A DNA stretch of 42,493 bases from Paractinoplanes durhamensis (GCF_016862175.1 NZ_BOML01000096.1:1-42493); one strand, 5' to 3'. Positions 32,139-41,406 are shown, counted from the first letter of the stretch. The notes: a model not told the origin generated them from the sequence alone. Numbers and translations are program-made.

Positions 32139-34307
32139 GTGCGGGAACGGGTGTGGCTCTGGTGGATCGCGGCGGGCGTCGCGTCCACCGTCGGCATCAG
32201 CGTCGCGGCGGCCCACTCCGTCGCCAAGGACCTGGCCTACGGCGTGCTCGGGGCGCTCACCGTGCTGGCGGTGCTCGCCGCGGTCCGGCTGTACCGCCCG
32301 GCCCGCCCGGCCATGTGGTATTGCTTCGCCGCCGCCGGCACCCTGGCCGTCGTCGGCAACATCCTCGGCCGCGACGTCGAGTCGTTGCCGTCCCCGGCCG
32401 ACATCTTCTACCTGGCGGCCTACCCGCTCTACGTGACCAGCCTGCTCCTTCTCCTGCGCCGGCGCCGCAGCAAAGGGTTCACCGGCCTGCTGGACGCCGC
32501 GATCGTCACCACCGGCCTCGGCCTGATCTTCTGGGTGTTCGTGCTGCACCCGGTGACCACCCTCGGCACCACCTCCGGCCTGGAACGCTGGATCAGCACC
32601 GCCTACCCGGCCTCCGACGTGCTGCTGCTCGCGCTGCTGGCCCGGATGCTCACCGACACGGCGGGCCGCACCCCCTCGACCCGCCTGCTGACCATGGCCG
32701 CGCTGCTCCTGTTCGCCGGCGACGTCGTGTTCGCGGTGGCCGCGCTGCGGAACGCCGACTTCCAGCGCGCGACCGACGTACTCTTCCTGCTCTGTTATGT
32801 CGCCTGGGGTGCCGCCGCGCTGCATCCGTCGTCGGCCGCCGCCACCCCGGTCCCGACCCGGGAGGCCCGCAGCGAGCGGATCCGGCTGGGTCTGTTCGCC
32901 GCCTGCTCGATGGGCGCGCCCGCCCTGCTGTTGCTGCCCGGCGTCGGCGGCCGCCCGGCCGACCGGCAGGCCGTGGCGGTCGGCTCGACCGTGCTGTTCC
33001 TGCTCGTCTTCCTGCGCCTGGCCGGGATCATGAAGCAGGCCCGCGGCCAGGCCGCCGAGCTGTCCCGGATGGCGATGACCGACGACCTGACCGGCATCGC
33101 CAACCGGCGCCGCCTGGAGCAGGCCGCCCGCGACGCCCGGCACCCGCAGGTGGCGCTGTTCGGCCTGGACGCCTTCAAGAACGTCAACGACGAGCTCGGC
33201 CGGCCGGCCGCCGACCAGGTCCTGATCGAGCTGGCCGCCCGCCTGGTCGCCGCCGCACCGGCCGGGGCGCTGGTCGCCCGCACCGGCGGCGACGAGTTCG
33301 GCGTGCTGCTCACCGACGCCACCGCCGCCGACCTGCGCACGGTGGCCGAGGACGTGCTGCGCACCCTGCGCCGCCCGGTCGACAACCTGCTGATCGGGGT
33401 GAGCGCCGGCCTGGCCGGCGGGGCCGGCACGCACCCGGTGGAGTTGCTGCGCCAGGCGGAGACCGCGATGCACGCCGCCAAGGGCACCGGCGACCAGCTG
33501 CGCCGCTGGACGCCCGCGCTCGACGAGCGCTCCCTCGAGCACGCCCGCCTCGGCGCCGAGCTGCGCACCGCCCTCGACGAGGGTCAGTTCCACCTCGTCT
33601 ACCAGCCGATCGTCGAGCTGCCGTCGGAGCGCATCGTTGCCGTCGAGGCCCTGGTCCGCTGGGAGCACCCGACCCGCGGCACGGTCAGCCCGGTCGAGTT
33701 CATCCCGGTCGCCGAGCAGAACGGCCTCATCGTCGAACTGGGCGCCTGGATCCTGCGGACCGCCTGCGCCCGCCTCGCCGACTGGCAGGTCTGCCACGGC
33801 CCGAACGCGCCCGACCGGGTCAGCGTCAACGTCTCCGCCAAACAGCTGGCCCGTCCCGGTTTCGTGGCGAGCGTGCTGGCGGTGCTGGCCGAGACCGGCC
33901 TGTCCACCGAGTGCCTCACCGTCGAGGTGACCGAGACCGCGGTCTTCGAGGGCGGTCCGGCGGTCACCGCGCTGCACGAACTGCGCGCGCTCGGTGTCGC
34001 CATCGCTCTCGACGACTTCGGCACCGGCCATTCGTCGCTCGGCCTGCTGCAGACCGTCCCGGTCACCACGATCAAGGTCGACAAGTCCTTCGTGGACAAC
34101 GTCACCCAGGCCGGACGGCACGCGGTGATCGCCGAGACGCTGATCCGTCTCAGTCACGGGCTCGGCCTGACCGCGGTGGCCGAGGGGGTCGAGACGGCTG
34201 AGCAGGCGGCCGCGCTGCAGCGGCTCGGCTACCGCTATCTGCAGGGCTACCACTACGGCCGGCCGGTCGCCGAACCCGACTTCGAAGGCATCGCGGCGGC
34301 CGCCTGA
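32139..34307 (+). CDS. Membrane GGDEF-EAL protein, probable c-di-GMP phosphodiesterase
   Basis: A 722-aa protein with eight to ten N-terminal membrane helices (about 5-305), a GGDEF domain (about 320-465; GGDEF at 383-387) and an EAL domain (about 480-715). In the GGDEF domain the metal-binding aspartate (first D of the usual DxDxFK) is Gly342, the GHxxGD motif reads GRPAAD, and there is no I-site, so cyclase activity is doubtful. The EAL domain keeps EALVRWEHP (503 onward), NVSAKQL, VEVTET, DDFGTGHSSL, KVDKSF and AEGVET, so c-di-GMP hydrolysis is likely, perhaps stimulated by GTP in the degenerate GGDEF. GTG start; no clear ribosome site. It ends 18 bp before the NLR-like gene. Confidence 0.9.
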   Translation: MRERVWLWWIAAGVASTVGISVAAAHSVAKDLAYGVLGALTVLAVLAAVRLYRPARPAMWYCFAAAGTLAVVGNILGRDVESLPSPADIFYLAAYPLYVTSLLLLLRRRRSKGFTGLLDAAIVTTGLGLIFWVFVLHPVTTLGTTSGLERWISTAYPASDVLLLALLARMLTDTAGRTPSTRLLTMAALLLFAGDVVFAVAALRNADFQRATDVLFLLCYVAWGAAALHPSSAAATPVPTREARSERIRLGLFAACSMGAPALLLLPGVGGRPADRQAVAVGSTVLFLLVFLRLAGIMKQARGQAAELSRMAMTDDLTGIANRRRLEQAARDARHPQVALFGLDAFKNVNDELGRPAADQVLIELAARLVAAAPAGALVARTGGDEFGVLLTDATAADLRTVAEDVLRTLRRPVDNLLIGVSAGLAGGAGTHPVELLRQAETAMHAAKGTGDQLRRWTPALDERSLEHARLGAELRTALDEGQFHLVYQPIVELPSERIVAVEALVRWEHPTRGTVSPVEFIPVAEQNGLIVELGAWILRTACARLADWQVCHGPNAPDRVSVNVSAKQLARPGFVASVLAVLAETGLSTECLTVEVTETAVFEGGPAVTALHELRALGVAIALDDFGTGHSSLGLLQTVPVTTIKVDKSFVDNVTQAGRHAVIAETLIRLSHGLGLTAVAEGVETAEQAAALQRLGYRYLQGYHYGRPVAEPDFEGIAAAA

Positions 34308-34325
34308 ATTCGACATCATGGTGCG

Positions 34326-37300
34326 ATGCCGAAGGGACTGTCCTATGCCGACGCCGTCAAGATCCTGGGCGGTGCCGGCCCTCTGGCGAAAACCGCCGAC
34401 AACCTGCTGGGCGGCCTGCTCAGCGTAGCGACGGCCGGCGGCAGCGAAGCTGCCTTGAGCTTCTTCGACGCCAAGGCGGAGATGGTCCGGCTGGGCGGTC
34501 TGGTGACTTCAAAAATCACCGATATCGTACGCGGGTTAGGGCGCTACAACCGCAGCGAGAGGTTGCTGGCCGCCTCCGGCGTTCTGGTGGTCGCGTCCCT
34601 GTTCGAAGCCTTGGACGAATGCCTGTCGGCCGCCGGTCTGGAGCCGGCCGAGTTCGGCAAGGACGATCAGCTCCTGGCGCTGGGCTCGCGCCCCGGCCTC
34701 GACTCGCTGTTCAACGGCCCGATCCCGCGGCCCACACCCGATTCGTCCTACCGCGACCTCCTCGACCGGGTCCGGGCGTGGGCGGTAAACCTGAGCGGAT
34801 CCCTGGCCTTGCATGTCAGCGGACTCGCCGTGTGGGACGCCGCGGACGGCACCACTCGCATCCGCTTCGTCGAGCAGATGGGCAACACGCTTGGGACGCG
34901 CACCGCCGAACGTTACGACGAATACCACCGTCGCCTGGCTGTGGACGTGCCCGAATTCGCGATCTGGGCCGGCAGCCTGGAAGCCCGCGCCACCGCGCAG
35001 AGCCTGCAACGCCTGGAAAACCTGCTGACCCGCACCTCGGCCGGCCGCGACCCGAGCCGCCACCGCGCCGCCCTGTCCCGGGCCTACCGCGCCAAGCTGA
35101 CCCGCCCGGTCCTCGACGGCGGCGACCTGGTTCTCCCCGATCTCGGCGACATCTACGTGGATCCGCGATTCCAGGTCAAGGTGGCTGCCCCCGGTGCCGC
35201 CCCGTCGCTGGAGGCCTGGTGGGACAGCCCGGTCCGGGACGACATCCACGCCTTCCTCGCCACCTACCTGACCACGACCGACGCCACGGTCACCCCGATG
35301 CTGCTGCTCGGCCAGCCCGGCGCCGGCAAGTCGTCGCTCACCCACATCGTGGCCGCCCGCCTGCCCGCCTACGACTACCTGGTCGCCCGGGTGCCGCTGC
35401 GCGAGGTCCCGGCCGAGGCGGACATCCAGGACCAGATCGAGCTGGCCATCCGGTCAGCGATCGGCGAGACGGTGGCCTGGGCGCAGATGGCCGAGGACGC
35501 CGAACGTCCACTGTCGGTGGTGCTGCTCGACGGCTTCGACGAGCTGCTCCAGGCGACCGGCCTGCACCAGTCCGACTACCTCCAGCGGGTGGCCGCCTTC
35601 CAGGAGCGCGAGCTGGCCCAGAACCGCCCGGTAGCGGTGATCGTGACCAGCCGGGTGGCGGTCGCCGACCGGGCCCGGGTCCCGCAGGGCAGCCTGGTGG
35701 TGCGACTCGAACCGTTCAGCGGCCGCCAGATAAAACAGTGGCTGGACGTCTGGAACACCACCAACCCGTCCGCCGAGCCCTTGCTGCTCAAGTCGCTGAT
35801 CCGCTTCCCCGACCTGGCCGGCCAGCCGCTCCTGCTGCTGATGCTCGCCCTCTACCACGCGGGCGGAAACCCGCTCTCCGACCGCTTCGACAGCGCCCAG
35901 CTCTACGAACGACTGCTCACCGAGTTCGCCGGCCGCGAGGTGCGCCGGGTGCACGCCGGCCGCCCCGACCACACGATGCCCGCCCTGATCCAGGCCGAGC
36001 TGCTGCGCCTGTCGGTGGTGGCGTTCGCGATGTTCCACCGCAACCGCCTGTGGGTCACCGAACGCGAGCTGGACGACGATCTGGCCGGCCTGGGCCTGAC
36101 CCCGTCGCGAGCCGCCGACACCGAGGGCTTCCGCACCCCGCTGACGGCCGCCCAGGAGATGGTCGGCCGCTTCTTCTTCATCCAGCACGCCCAGGCGCTG
36201 CGCGACGGAAGAACCCTCCAGACGTACGAGTTCCTGCACGCCACCTTCGGCGAGTACCTGGTGGCGCGCCTGGTCGTGCAGGCGTTGCGGGACACGACCG
36301 CCCGGGAGAACGCCGGCACGATGGAGCTCCCGCGCGGCCGCCAGCCGGAGGCCGACCTGCTCCAGGACCTCCTCGGCTACACCCCGCTGACCACCCGCAA
36401 CACGGTCCTGCAGTTCGTCCGCTCACTCCTGAACACCCCGGACCGCCCGTCGATCCGCGAGTTTCTGGTGCGCCGGACCCGCCAGGCGGTGGCCCGCCCG
36501 CAGTACACGCCGAGCAGCTACCGCCCGATCGACAAGCGCATCGACCACTGGATGGCCGTCTACTCGTTCAACCTGGTGATGCTGACCCTGGCCTGCGGCG
36601 GCGAGTTGCGCGCCACCGACCTGTTCACCCAGGCCAAAGACCCGGCCGACTGGTTGCAGGGCAGCGCGCTGCAGTGGCGGGCCGCGGTGCCGGGCGGAAT
36701 CTGGCTGGAGTCCCTGGAGGACCTGACCGTCCGGCGCGAGGTGCACGACGGCCGCCGCGACATCGTGCTGAGCGCCGACGGCGACGCGGACGTGGACCCG
36801 CTGGATCCGGCCTGGTCCAACCGGATGCGGCCGCGGGAGCGGGGCGGGGCCGGCGGATATCCCGGAAACTTCTCGTGGGGCCCGGCCCTGACGTCGATGC
36901 AGCTGAGCAACAACCTGAGCGACGACACACTCCTGCACGCCATGGAGCCGATCGTCTTCCGGCTGCCCAACGCGGCCCGCTACTACGTCGTCCACGAACA
37001 GGGCGAGACCGAGTCGATCGCCCGCAGCCTGATCGAGGTCTGGCTCGCCTCGGCCGGCCCGGCCGACCCGGAGACGCTGGCGGGCACCTACCACCGCGCC
37101 ACCCACGCCCTGTCGGGCTTCGAACAGGTCGACCGGCCCGACATCGCCGGGATGCTGATCCGTTCCCTGCACAACGACGCCGACCGCATGGCGCCCGGCT
37201 TCGTGGTGGACCTGCTCGGCCGTTTGATCCACTTCCTGGACCCGGGCGCGGCGGCGTTCAGCGTCGCGGTGCAGACCCTGGTGACCCCGCACGTCCGGAA

Positions 37301-37556
37301 TGCCGGCGACGAACGACTGAACGTCCTCACCACGATCTTCTTCGCGCTGGCCGAGGCCGTGATCATCGACGCTGAGCAGACCGAATCCGAGAGCGCTCTC
37401 AGAACGGTCCGCGAGGCAATGGCGCGACTGTCCGAGGCAGGCGACCTCTGGGCGGTGCTCCGCCCCAGCCGCGACGAGCTGGCCGCGTCCAATTTCCGCT
37501 TCCTTGCCCCGGAGGTGCAGGCCAACTACCCGCACCTCGCCCACCTGTTCGACTGA
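34326..37556 (+). CDS. NACHT-family STAND ATPase, bacterial NLR-like
   Basis: A 1076-aa protein. The N-terminal helical region (about 1-240; starts GLSYADAVKILGG, then DAKAEMVRLG and LLAASGVLVVASLFEAL) resembles the NACHT N-terminal helical (NNH) domains of bacterial NLR-related proteins; the exact subtype is uncertain. The NACHT ATPase has Walker A GQPGAGKSS (329-337), Walker B VVLLDGFDE (398-406), the VTSR sensor, QPLLLLMLALYHA and the late FLHATFGEYLVARL (636-649). The C-terminal 400 residues have no leucine-rich, WD40 or TPR repeats that I can see. Such proteins often act as phage sensors that trigger cell death. No nuclease, protease or toxin domain was found. It begins 18 bp after the GGDEF-EAL gene without a clear ribosome site. 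Confidence 0.88.
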   Translation: MPKGLSYADAVKILGGAGPLAKTADNLLGGLLSVATAGGSEAALSFFDAKAEMVRLGGLVTSKITDIVRGLGRYNRSERLLAASGVLVVASLFEALDECLSAAGLEPAEFGKDDQLLALGSRPGLDSLFNGPIPRPTPDSSYRDLLDRVRAWAVNLSGSLALHVSGLAVWDAADGTTRIRFVEQMGNTLGTRTAERYDEYHRRLAVDVPEFAIWAGSLEARATAQSLQRLENLLTRTSAGRDPSRHRAALSRAYRAKLTRPVLDGGDLVLPDLGDIYVDPRFQVKVAAPGAAPSLEAWWDSPVRDDIHAFLATYLTTTDATVTPMLLLGQPGAGKSSLTHIVAARLPAYDYLVARVPLREVPAEADIQDQIELAIRSAIGETVAWAQMAEDAERPLSVVLLDGFDELLQATGLHQSDYLQRVAAFQERELAQNRPVAVIVTSRVAVADRARVPQGSLVVRLEPFSGRQIKQWLDVWNTTNPSAEPLLLKSLIRFPDLAGQPLLLLMLALYHAGGNPLSDRFDSAQLYERLLTEFAGREVRRVHAGRPDHTMPALIQAELLRLSVVAFAMFHRNRLWVTERELDDDLAGLGLTPSRAADTEGFRTPLTAAQEMVGRFFFIQHAQALRDGRTLQTYEFLHATFGEYLVARLVVQALRDTTARENAGTMELPRGRQPEADLLQDLLGYTPLTTRNTVLQFVRSLLNTPDRPSIREFLVRRTRQAVARPQYTPSSYRPIDKRIDHWMAVYSFNLVMLTLACGGELRATDLFTQAKDPADWLQGSALQWRAAVPGGIWLESLEDLTVRREVHDGRRDIVLSADGDADVDPLDPAWSNRMRPRERGGAGGYPGNFSWGPALTSMQLSNNLSDDTLLHAMEPIVFRLPNAARYYVVHEQGETESIARSLIEVWLASAGPADPETLAGTYHRATHALSGFEQVDRPDIAGMLIRSLHNDADRMAPGFVVDLLGRLIHFLDPGAAAFSVAVQTLVTPHVRNAGDERLNVLTTIFFALAEAVIIDAEQTESESALRTVREAMARLSEAGDLWAVLRPSRDELAASNFRFLAPEVQANYPHLAHLFD

Positions 37557-37605
37557 CCGGGCCCACCAACCCGTCTTCCGGCGAGCGCGGCCGGCACCGG
37601 CGCGC

Positions 37606-38916
37606 TTACCCGGGGCTGACCGCAACCGCGCCGGTCTGGTCCTTCTTCCGGCGGGTGCGGGCACCCCACAGCACCGCCACGATCGCCGACGCCGCCAGCA
37701 CCGCGAGCATCGGCGTGGTGTGTGAGCCGGCGCTGTCCGCGGCCCGGGCCACCGGATTCGGTGCGCCGAGCCGGTCGGCCAGCCAGCCGGTCGCCGCGAT
37801 CGCGGTCACCGTCGCGCCGGTGACCCGCAGGGCCGCCCCGGCCCGCAGCCGGGCCACCGCCAGCAGCCCCGGCAGGGCGAGCGCGACCAGCAGCAACTGC
37901 ACCAGCTCGATGCCCAGGTTGAAGCCGAGCAGGCTCAGCGCCAGTTGGCCGGTCGACAGCTGCATCTCGGCGAGCGTGAACGAGAACGCCATCCCGTGCC
38001 CGAGCCCGAACACCCCCGCGATGAGCGCCTCCCGCCCGGGGAAGATCGGCCGCACCGCGTGCACCGCACCGACCAGGATGCTGGCCGCGATGAACGCCTC
38101 CACCGGCCACGCCGGGAACTCGACGTGGCCGAGCGCGCTGACCGCGAGGGCGATCGAGTGACCGACCGTGAACGCGAGGGTGGTTCTGCCGATCCGGGTG
38201 ACGGCCGTGCGCGGGGTAACCGGTGTTCGCCAGCGGCCGCGGACCGCGAGGAGTGGGGCGGGAAGGAGCAGGATCATCAGGAACAGGAGATGGTCCGTAC
38301 CCGTAAGGATGTGCTCGCCGCCGAGATGGACCATCGCGACGAAGCCCCGCCACGCACTGCCTTTGCCGAGATCGACGGTGAGTGGCGGCACCGTCATCGA
38401 GCGGATGTCGATCTGGACGGTGCCGACCGAGGAGGCGCCGGCGGTCTGCCCGGCCGCCCAGTCCTGCCGCACCGAGACCAGCGCGATGTGGGTGACGACC
38501 TGGTGGACGATGACGTCGTAGTCGAGGGTGAAGTGCCGCACGTCGGCGCCGGCCGGCGGAGTGAGCACGGCGGTGGCGGTCACCTCGGAGTAGGGGCCGG
38601 TCGACGTCTGCTCGGCGCGGCTCATCGCGATGTCGCCGACGGTGACCGTCCACGGGCGACCGTCGGTGGTGACCGGCCGGATGTGCGCGGTCAGGTAGGT
38701 GCGCAGAGCGACCGGATCGGTGGTGCCGGCCGCCGTCTGCAGGTCGGTGACCGGCAGTTCCAGGGCGGCGGTCACCGACGTGTCGTGCACGTCGAGCAGG
38801 ACGACCGAGTGCGGCATCGGATGGGCCGAGGCCGGCGACGCCCCGAGCAGGAGGAACGTCGCCGGCACGGCCACCGCGATCCCGGCCAGAAGGCGGAACA
38901 GCGATGGGGTACGCAT
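37606..38916 (-). CDS. HupE/UreJ-type membrane protein with extracytoplasmic N-terminal domain
   Basis: A 436-aa protein with a signal peptide (about 1-32, ending ASAHP), an extracytoplasmic domain (about 33-185; starts HPMPHSVVLLDVHD) and a membrane half with about seven helices carrying the HupE/UreJ histidine motif HLGGEHILTGTDHLLF and, later, FGLGHGMAFSF. HupE/UreJ proteins are nickel/cobalt-type permeases; the metal here is not known and the extracytoplasmic domain is an addition to the short HupE form. The ATG overlaps the DUF3500 stop by one base (TGATG), so the pair is coupled. It is convergent with the NLR-like gene, 49 bp away. Confidence 0.85.
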   Translation of the reverse strand: MRTPSLFRLLAGIAVAVPATFLLLGASPASAHPMPHSVVLLDVHDTSVTAALELPVTDLQTAAGTTDPVALRTYLTAHIRPVTTDGRPWTVTVGDIAMSRAEQTSTGPYSEVTATAVLTPPAGADVRHFTLDYDVIVHQVVTHIALVSVRQDWAAGQTAGASSVGTVQIDIRSMTVPPLTVDLGKGSAWRGFVAMVHLGGEHILTGTDHLLFLMILLLPAPLLAVRGRWRTPVTPRTAVTRIGRTTLAFTVGHSIALAVSALGHVEFPAWPVEAFIAASILVGAVHAVRPIFPGREALIAGVFGLGHGMAFSFTLAEMQLSTGQLALSLLGFNLGIELVQLLLVALALPGLLAVARLRAGAALRVTGATVTAIAATGWLADRLGAPNPVARAADSAGSHTTPMLAVLAASAIVAVLWGARTRRKKDQTGAVAVSPG

Positions 38917-40241
38917 CAGAAGGTGAACTCGCCTCCGTAGTCACGGGTGTGGTCGCGGTAGACGGTGTGGAAGTGGATCTGGTCGCGGAACACGACCCCG
39001 TCCTGGCAGATGAACTCGATCCACACGCCGGGCCCGTCGATCCGGACGTAGTCGCCGTGCGTGTCCAGCCCGAGCCCGCCCGAGTAGGACACGAACGTCT
39101 GGTTGAGCTCCGACTCGTACGTCTTCATCAGCTGCTTGGCCGTCGCATCGTCGACCACCGCGACCCAGGGGTGGATCGCCGCCAGGACCAGCTTCTTCTG
39201 CGCGGGCGTCAGTTCCCGCACCGAGATGCCTTCCTTGGTGGTGGGGAACTGGCCGTCCTTGCCCGGCCCGATCAGCACGTCGCTGAACGACGCCGCCAGC
39301 TTCGCCTTGACCTGCTGGGCGGCGGTGAGGCTGCTGGTCAGCTTGAGCATCCCGTCGTGCATGATCGACAACGGTTGCACCGTGGCGCCCGCGTCGTCGG
39401 TGAAGCTGGTCGGTTCCACCCCGACGAAGTACGGGCTGGCGCCCGCGACCTTGCCGGCCTTGTAGGTCAGGTTGACCGCCAGGTGGTGCCCGCCGAAGTG
39501 CAGCTGCCACGTCCCGGTCGCCGACGGCGTGCCGAGGAACGCCAGGAAGTAGATCCCGCTGCCGTAGCCGCCACCACCGGGACCACCGCCGCCACCCGGC
39601 CCGCCGGACGGGGGAGTGCCGCTGGGGATGTCGGTGGGCACATCAGTCGCGGTGGCCGTGGCCGTGGCCGTCGCCGTCGCTGACGGATCGGCGGTCGCCG
39701 TCGCGGACGGGTCGCTGCTTGCGGTCGCGGCCGGGTCGGTGGAACCGGTCGGGGCCGGGTCGCTGCCGCTGCCCTGACTGTCGGCGAGGATGTCGTCGGC
39801 CTGCAGGATCTGCATGGCCTGGTCGAAGCCGGTGCTGTGGCCGGTGCCCTGGGCCGCCTTCAGCACCACCTTGGCCGCGGCCAGCTGGGTGTCGGTCAGC
39901 GTGCCGAGCCCGATGCCCGGCCGGCAGGTGCCGCCGCAGGGCAGGTTGGACCATGCGGTCGCGTTGGCCGCCGAGAAGTCGAGCACCACCTCGGCCTTCT
40001 GATCGTCGGTCAGCGTGGCGAGGAAGGCGTTGGCCGCGTTCACCACGGCCGCGACACCGGTGCCGCGCGGCGGCTGAACTACCGGTGCGGCCGCCGTCTT
40101 GTCCTTGGTCTTGCCGTTGACGGTGGCGGCATTGGCGGTGGCATAACCGCCGCCGATGAGGAGAGCGGCCACGGCCCCGATGGCGAATCCTCGCCATGGC
40201 CGCCGCGTCGGCGCGGCTCGCCGGCTCGTCTCGTCGATCAA
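38916..40241 (-). CDS. Exported DUF3500 protein with low-complexity linker
   Basis: A 441-aa protein. After a basic N-terminus (SRRAAPTRRPWRG) a hydrophobic helix (about 20-38) acts as signal or anchor. The DUF3500-like parts are at about 55-150 and 235-441 (motifs LTDDQKAEVVLDFS, WQLHFGGHHLAVNLTY, HPWVAVVDD and a His-rich end with DQIHFHTVYRDHTRDYGGE). Between them lies a Ser/Thr/Asp/Ala-Thr then Gly-rich linker (about 160-235) encoded by near-repetitive GC-rich DNA. Start: no ATG or GTG fits; TTG at 40241 has AAAGGAG six bases upstream and is chosen. DUF3500 function is unknown; coupling to the HupE-type gene suggests a metal- or small-molecule-handling pair. Confidence 0.82.
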   Translation of the reverse strand: MIDETSRRAAPTRRPWRGFAIGAVAALLIGGGYATANAATVNGKTKDKTAAAPVVQPPRGTGVAAVVNAANAFLATLTDDQKAEVVLDFSAANATAWSNLPCGGTCRPGIGLGTLTDTQLAAAKVVLKAAQGTGHSTGFDQAMQILQADDILADSQGSGSDPAPTGSTDPAATASSDPSATATADPSATATATATATATDVPTDIPSGTPPSGGPGGGGGPGGGGYGSGIYFLAFLGTPSATGTWQLHFGGHHLAVNLTYKAGKVAGASPYFVGVEPTSFTDDAGATVQPLSIMHDGMLKLTSSLTAAQQVKAKLAASFSDVLIGPGKDGQFPTTKEGISVRELTPAQKKLVLAAIHPWVAVVDDATAKQLMKTYESELNQTFVSYSGGLGLDTHGDYVRIDGPGVWIEFICQDGVVFRDQIHFHTVYRDHTRDYGGEFTF

Positions 40242-40247
40242 CCCAAG

Positions 40248-40254
40248 CTCCTTT
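40248..40254 (-). promoter_or_regulatory. Ribosome-binding site that sets the TTG start of the DUF3500 gene
   Basis: AAAGGAG on the minus strand, six bases before TTG at 40241-40239. This is one of the strongest Shine-Dalgarno sequences in the window, and no ATG or GTG lies at a suitable distance, so it supports the rare TTG start. Confidence 0.75.
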
Positions 40255-40305
40255 GTGGTGGACGTCCGCCGCCCGCAGACCGGGGCGGCGCAATCTGCCA
40301 CAGGA

Positions 40306-40327
40306 TTGTCAACAACTCTATTGACAA
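40306..40327. promoter_or_regulatory. Inverted repeat, candidate operator of DUF3500-hupE
   Basis: TTGTCAA and its exact complement TTGACAA separated by eight bases, in the AT-rich spacer about 65 bp upstream of the TTG start. Each arm contains a TTGACA-like hexamer reading outward, so it may also overlap a -35 element. The rest of the spacer 40242-40499 shows no gene. Confidence 0.5.
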
Positions 40328-40499
40328 GTAGCAAGACATCAATCGCAAAAGATTTCCGAAGTGATCATCTGGCAATTCCCTGTGTCCACCCCCACCTGCA
40401 AAAACGCGCCTCCGGACCGATTCCTCACGGAATTCTCTAAGCACGCTGACAGTCGCCTCAAATGCTATTCACAAGAACGCCCACGATTCACAGATATCG

Positions 40500-41399
40500 T
40501 TATGCCGAACAAAGCCCAACGGCCAGCAGCCCAACCGCAGCGACGACTCCGGCCCGCGGCGCGTCCCACCACTGTGGCGCCACCGGCACCAGCCGGGCGG
40601 CGAGCGGATAGCGCTCAGCAAGATCAGGAACCAGCACCCGAGTGGCGTCAGCCCGCTCAAGCCACGCCCCCGCCTCGCCGCGCCCGCCACGCGCCGGGTC
40701 GGCTGGACCCTCGTGGGCTGGTGGTGGTGGGGTGTTGGCGGTGGTCGGCGTCGCGTGGGTCGGTGGCGGCAGGGCGGCAGCGTTGGTGGGCGCTGCGTGG
40801 GTCGGTCGTGGTGGGGCGGTGGCCGGCCTCGCGTCGACTGGTGGTGGCTGGGTGTCGGCGACGTGGTGATTCATTCGGGCGTAGGCGGCGGCCGTTTCGG
40901 CGCAGGAGCGGACCGTTGCGTACAGCATGGTTACCGCCGGGGCTCGGCGGTCGGCGGGGACCGGCCAGCGGTCCAGGATTGCCAGGAGGCGTTCCAGCCA
41001 GTCCTGTTCGCTGGGGCCGCCGCCGGCCTGCGCCCACGAGCGTTCGGCCAGCCACGGGTGGGCCACGTGCAGATCGAAGAACGCGAGTGCCCACGCGCGC
41101 AGGTCGTCGGCCAGGCTCGTCGCCGGGTCGGTCCACGGCGGCAGGGCCGAGACGTGGTCGTGCATCAGGGCGAGGAGCTGTTCCTTCGTGCCCACGTACG
41201 GGTAGAGCGCCATCGCCGTCTTGCCGAACCGGCTCGCGACCGCCCGGGTGGAGACCGCGACCAGGCCACCGGCGTCGGCGATGGCGGCCGCGACGTCGAG
41301 GATCTCGTCGAGGTCGAGCTGCTGCCGCGGGCCACGGCGCGGCGTGGGCAGGGTGGTGCCGCGGTGGCGCCACAGGCGGCGGACATGAGCTTCCCACAT
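40500..41399 (-). CDS. TetR-family regulator with Pro/Ala/Thr-rich insert
   Basis: A 299-aa regulator. The DNA-binding domain is at about 28-78 (LDLDEILDVAAAIADAGGL, then VSTRAVASRFGKTAMALYPYVGTKEQLLALM, split over residues 50-80). The ligand domain (about 85-299) is interrupted at about 180-238 by a low-complexity stretch rich in Pro, Ala, Thr and His with PPPTHA-type repeats, giving a protein about 60-80 residues longer than usual. The corresponding DNA has imperfect internal repeats (TGCGTGGGTCGGT-like units near 40754 and 40796). It is divergent from the hydrolase gene, 26 bp apart, with a short palindrome between, so autoregulation and control of the hydrolase are likely. Confidence 0.87.
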   Translation of the reverse strand: MWEAHVRRLWRHRGTTLPTPRRGPRQQLDLDEILDVAAAIADAGGLVAVSTRAVASRFGKTAMALYPYVGTKEQLLALMHDHVSALPPWTDPATSLADDLRAWALAFFDLHVAHPWLAERSWAQAGGGPSEQDWLERLLAILDRWPVPADRRAPAVTMLYATVRSCAETAAAYARMNHHVADTQPPPVDARPATAPPRPTHAAPTNAAALPPPTHATPTTANTPPPPAHEGPADPARGGRGEAGAWLERADATRVLVPDLAERYPLAARLVPVAPQWWDAPRAGVVAAVGLLAVGLCSA

Positions 41400-41406
41400 A
41401 GTCCTT

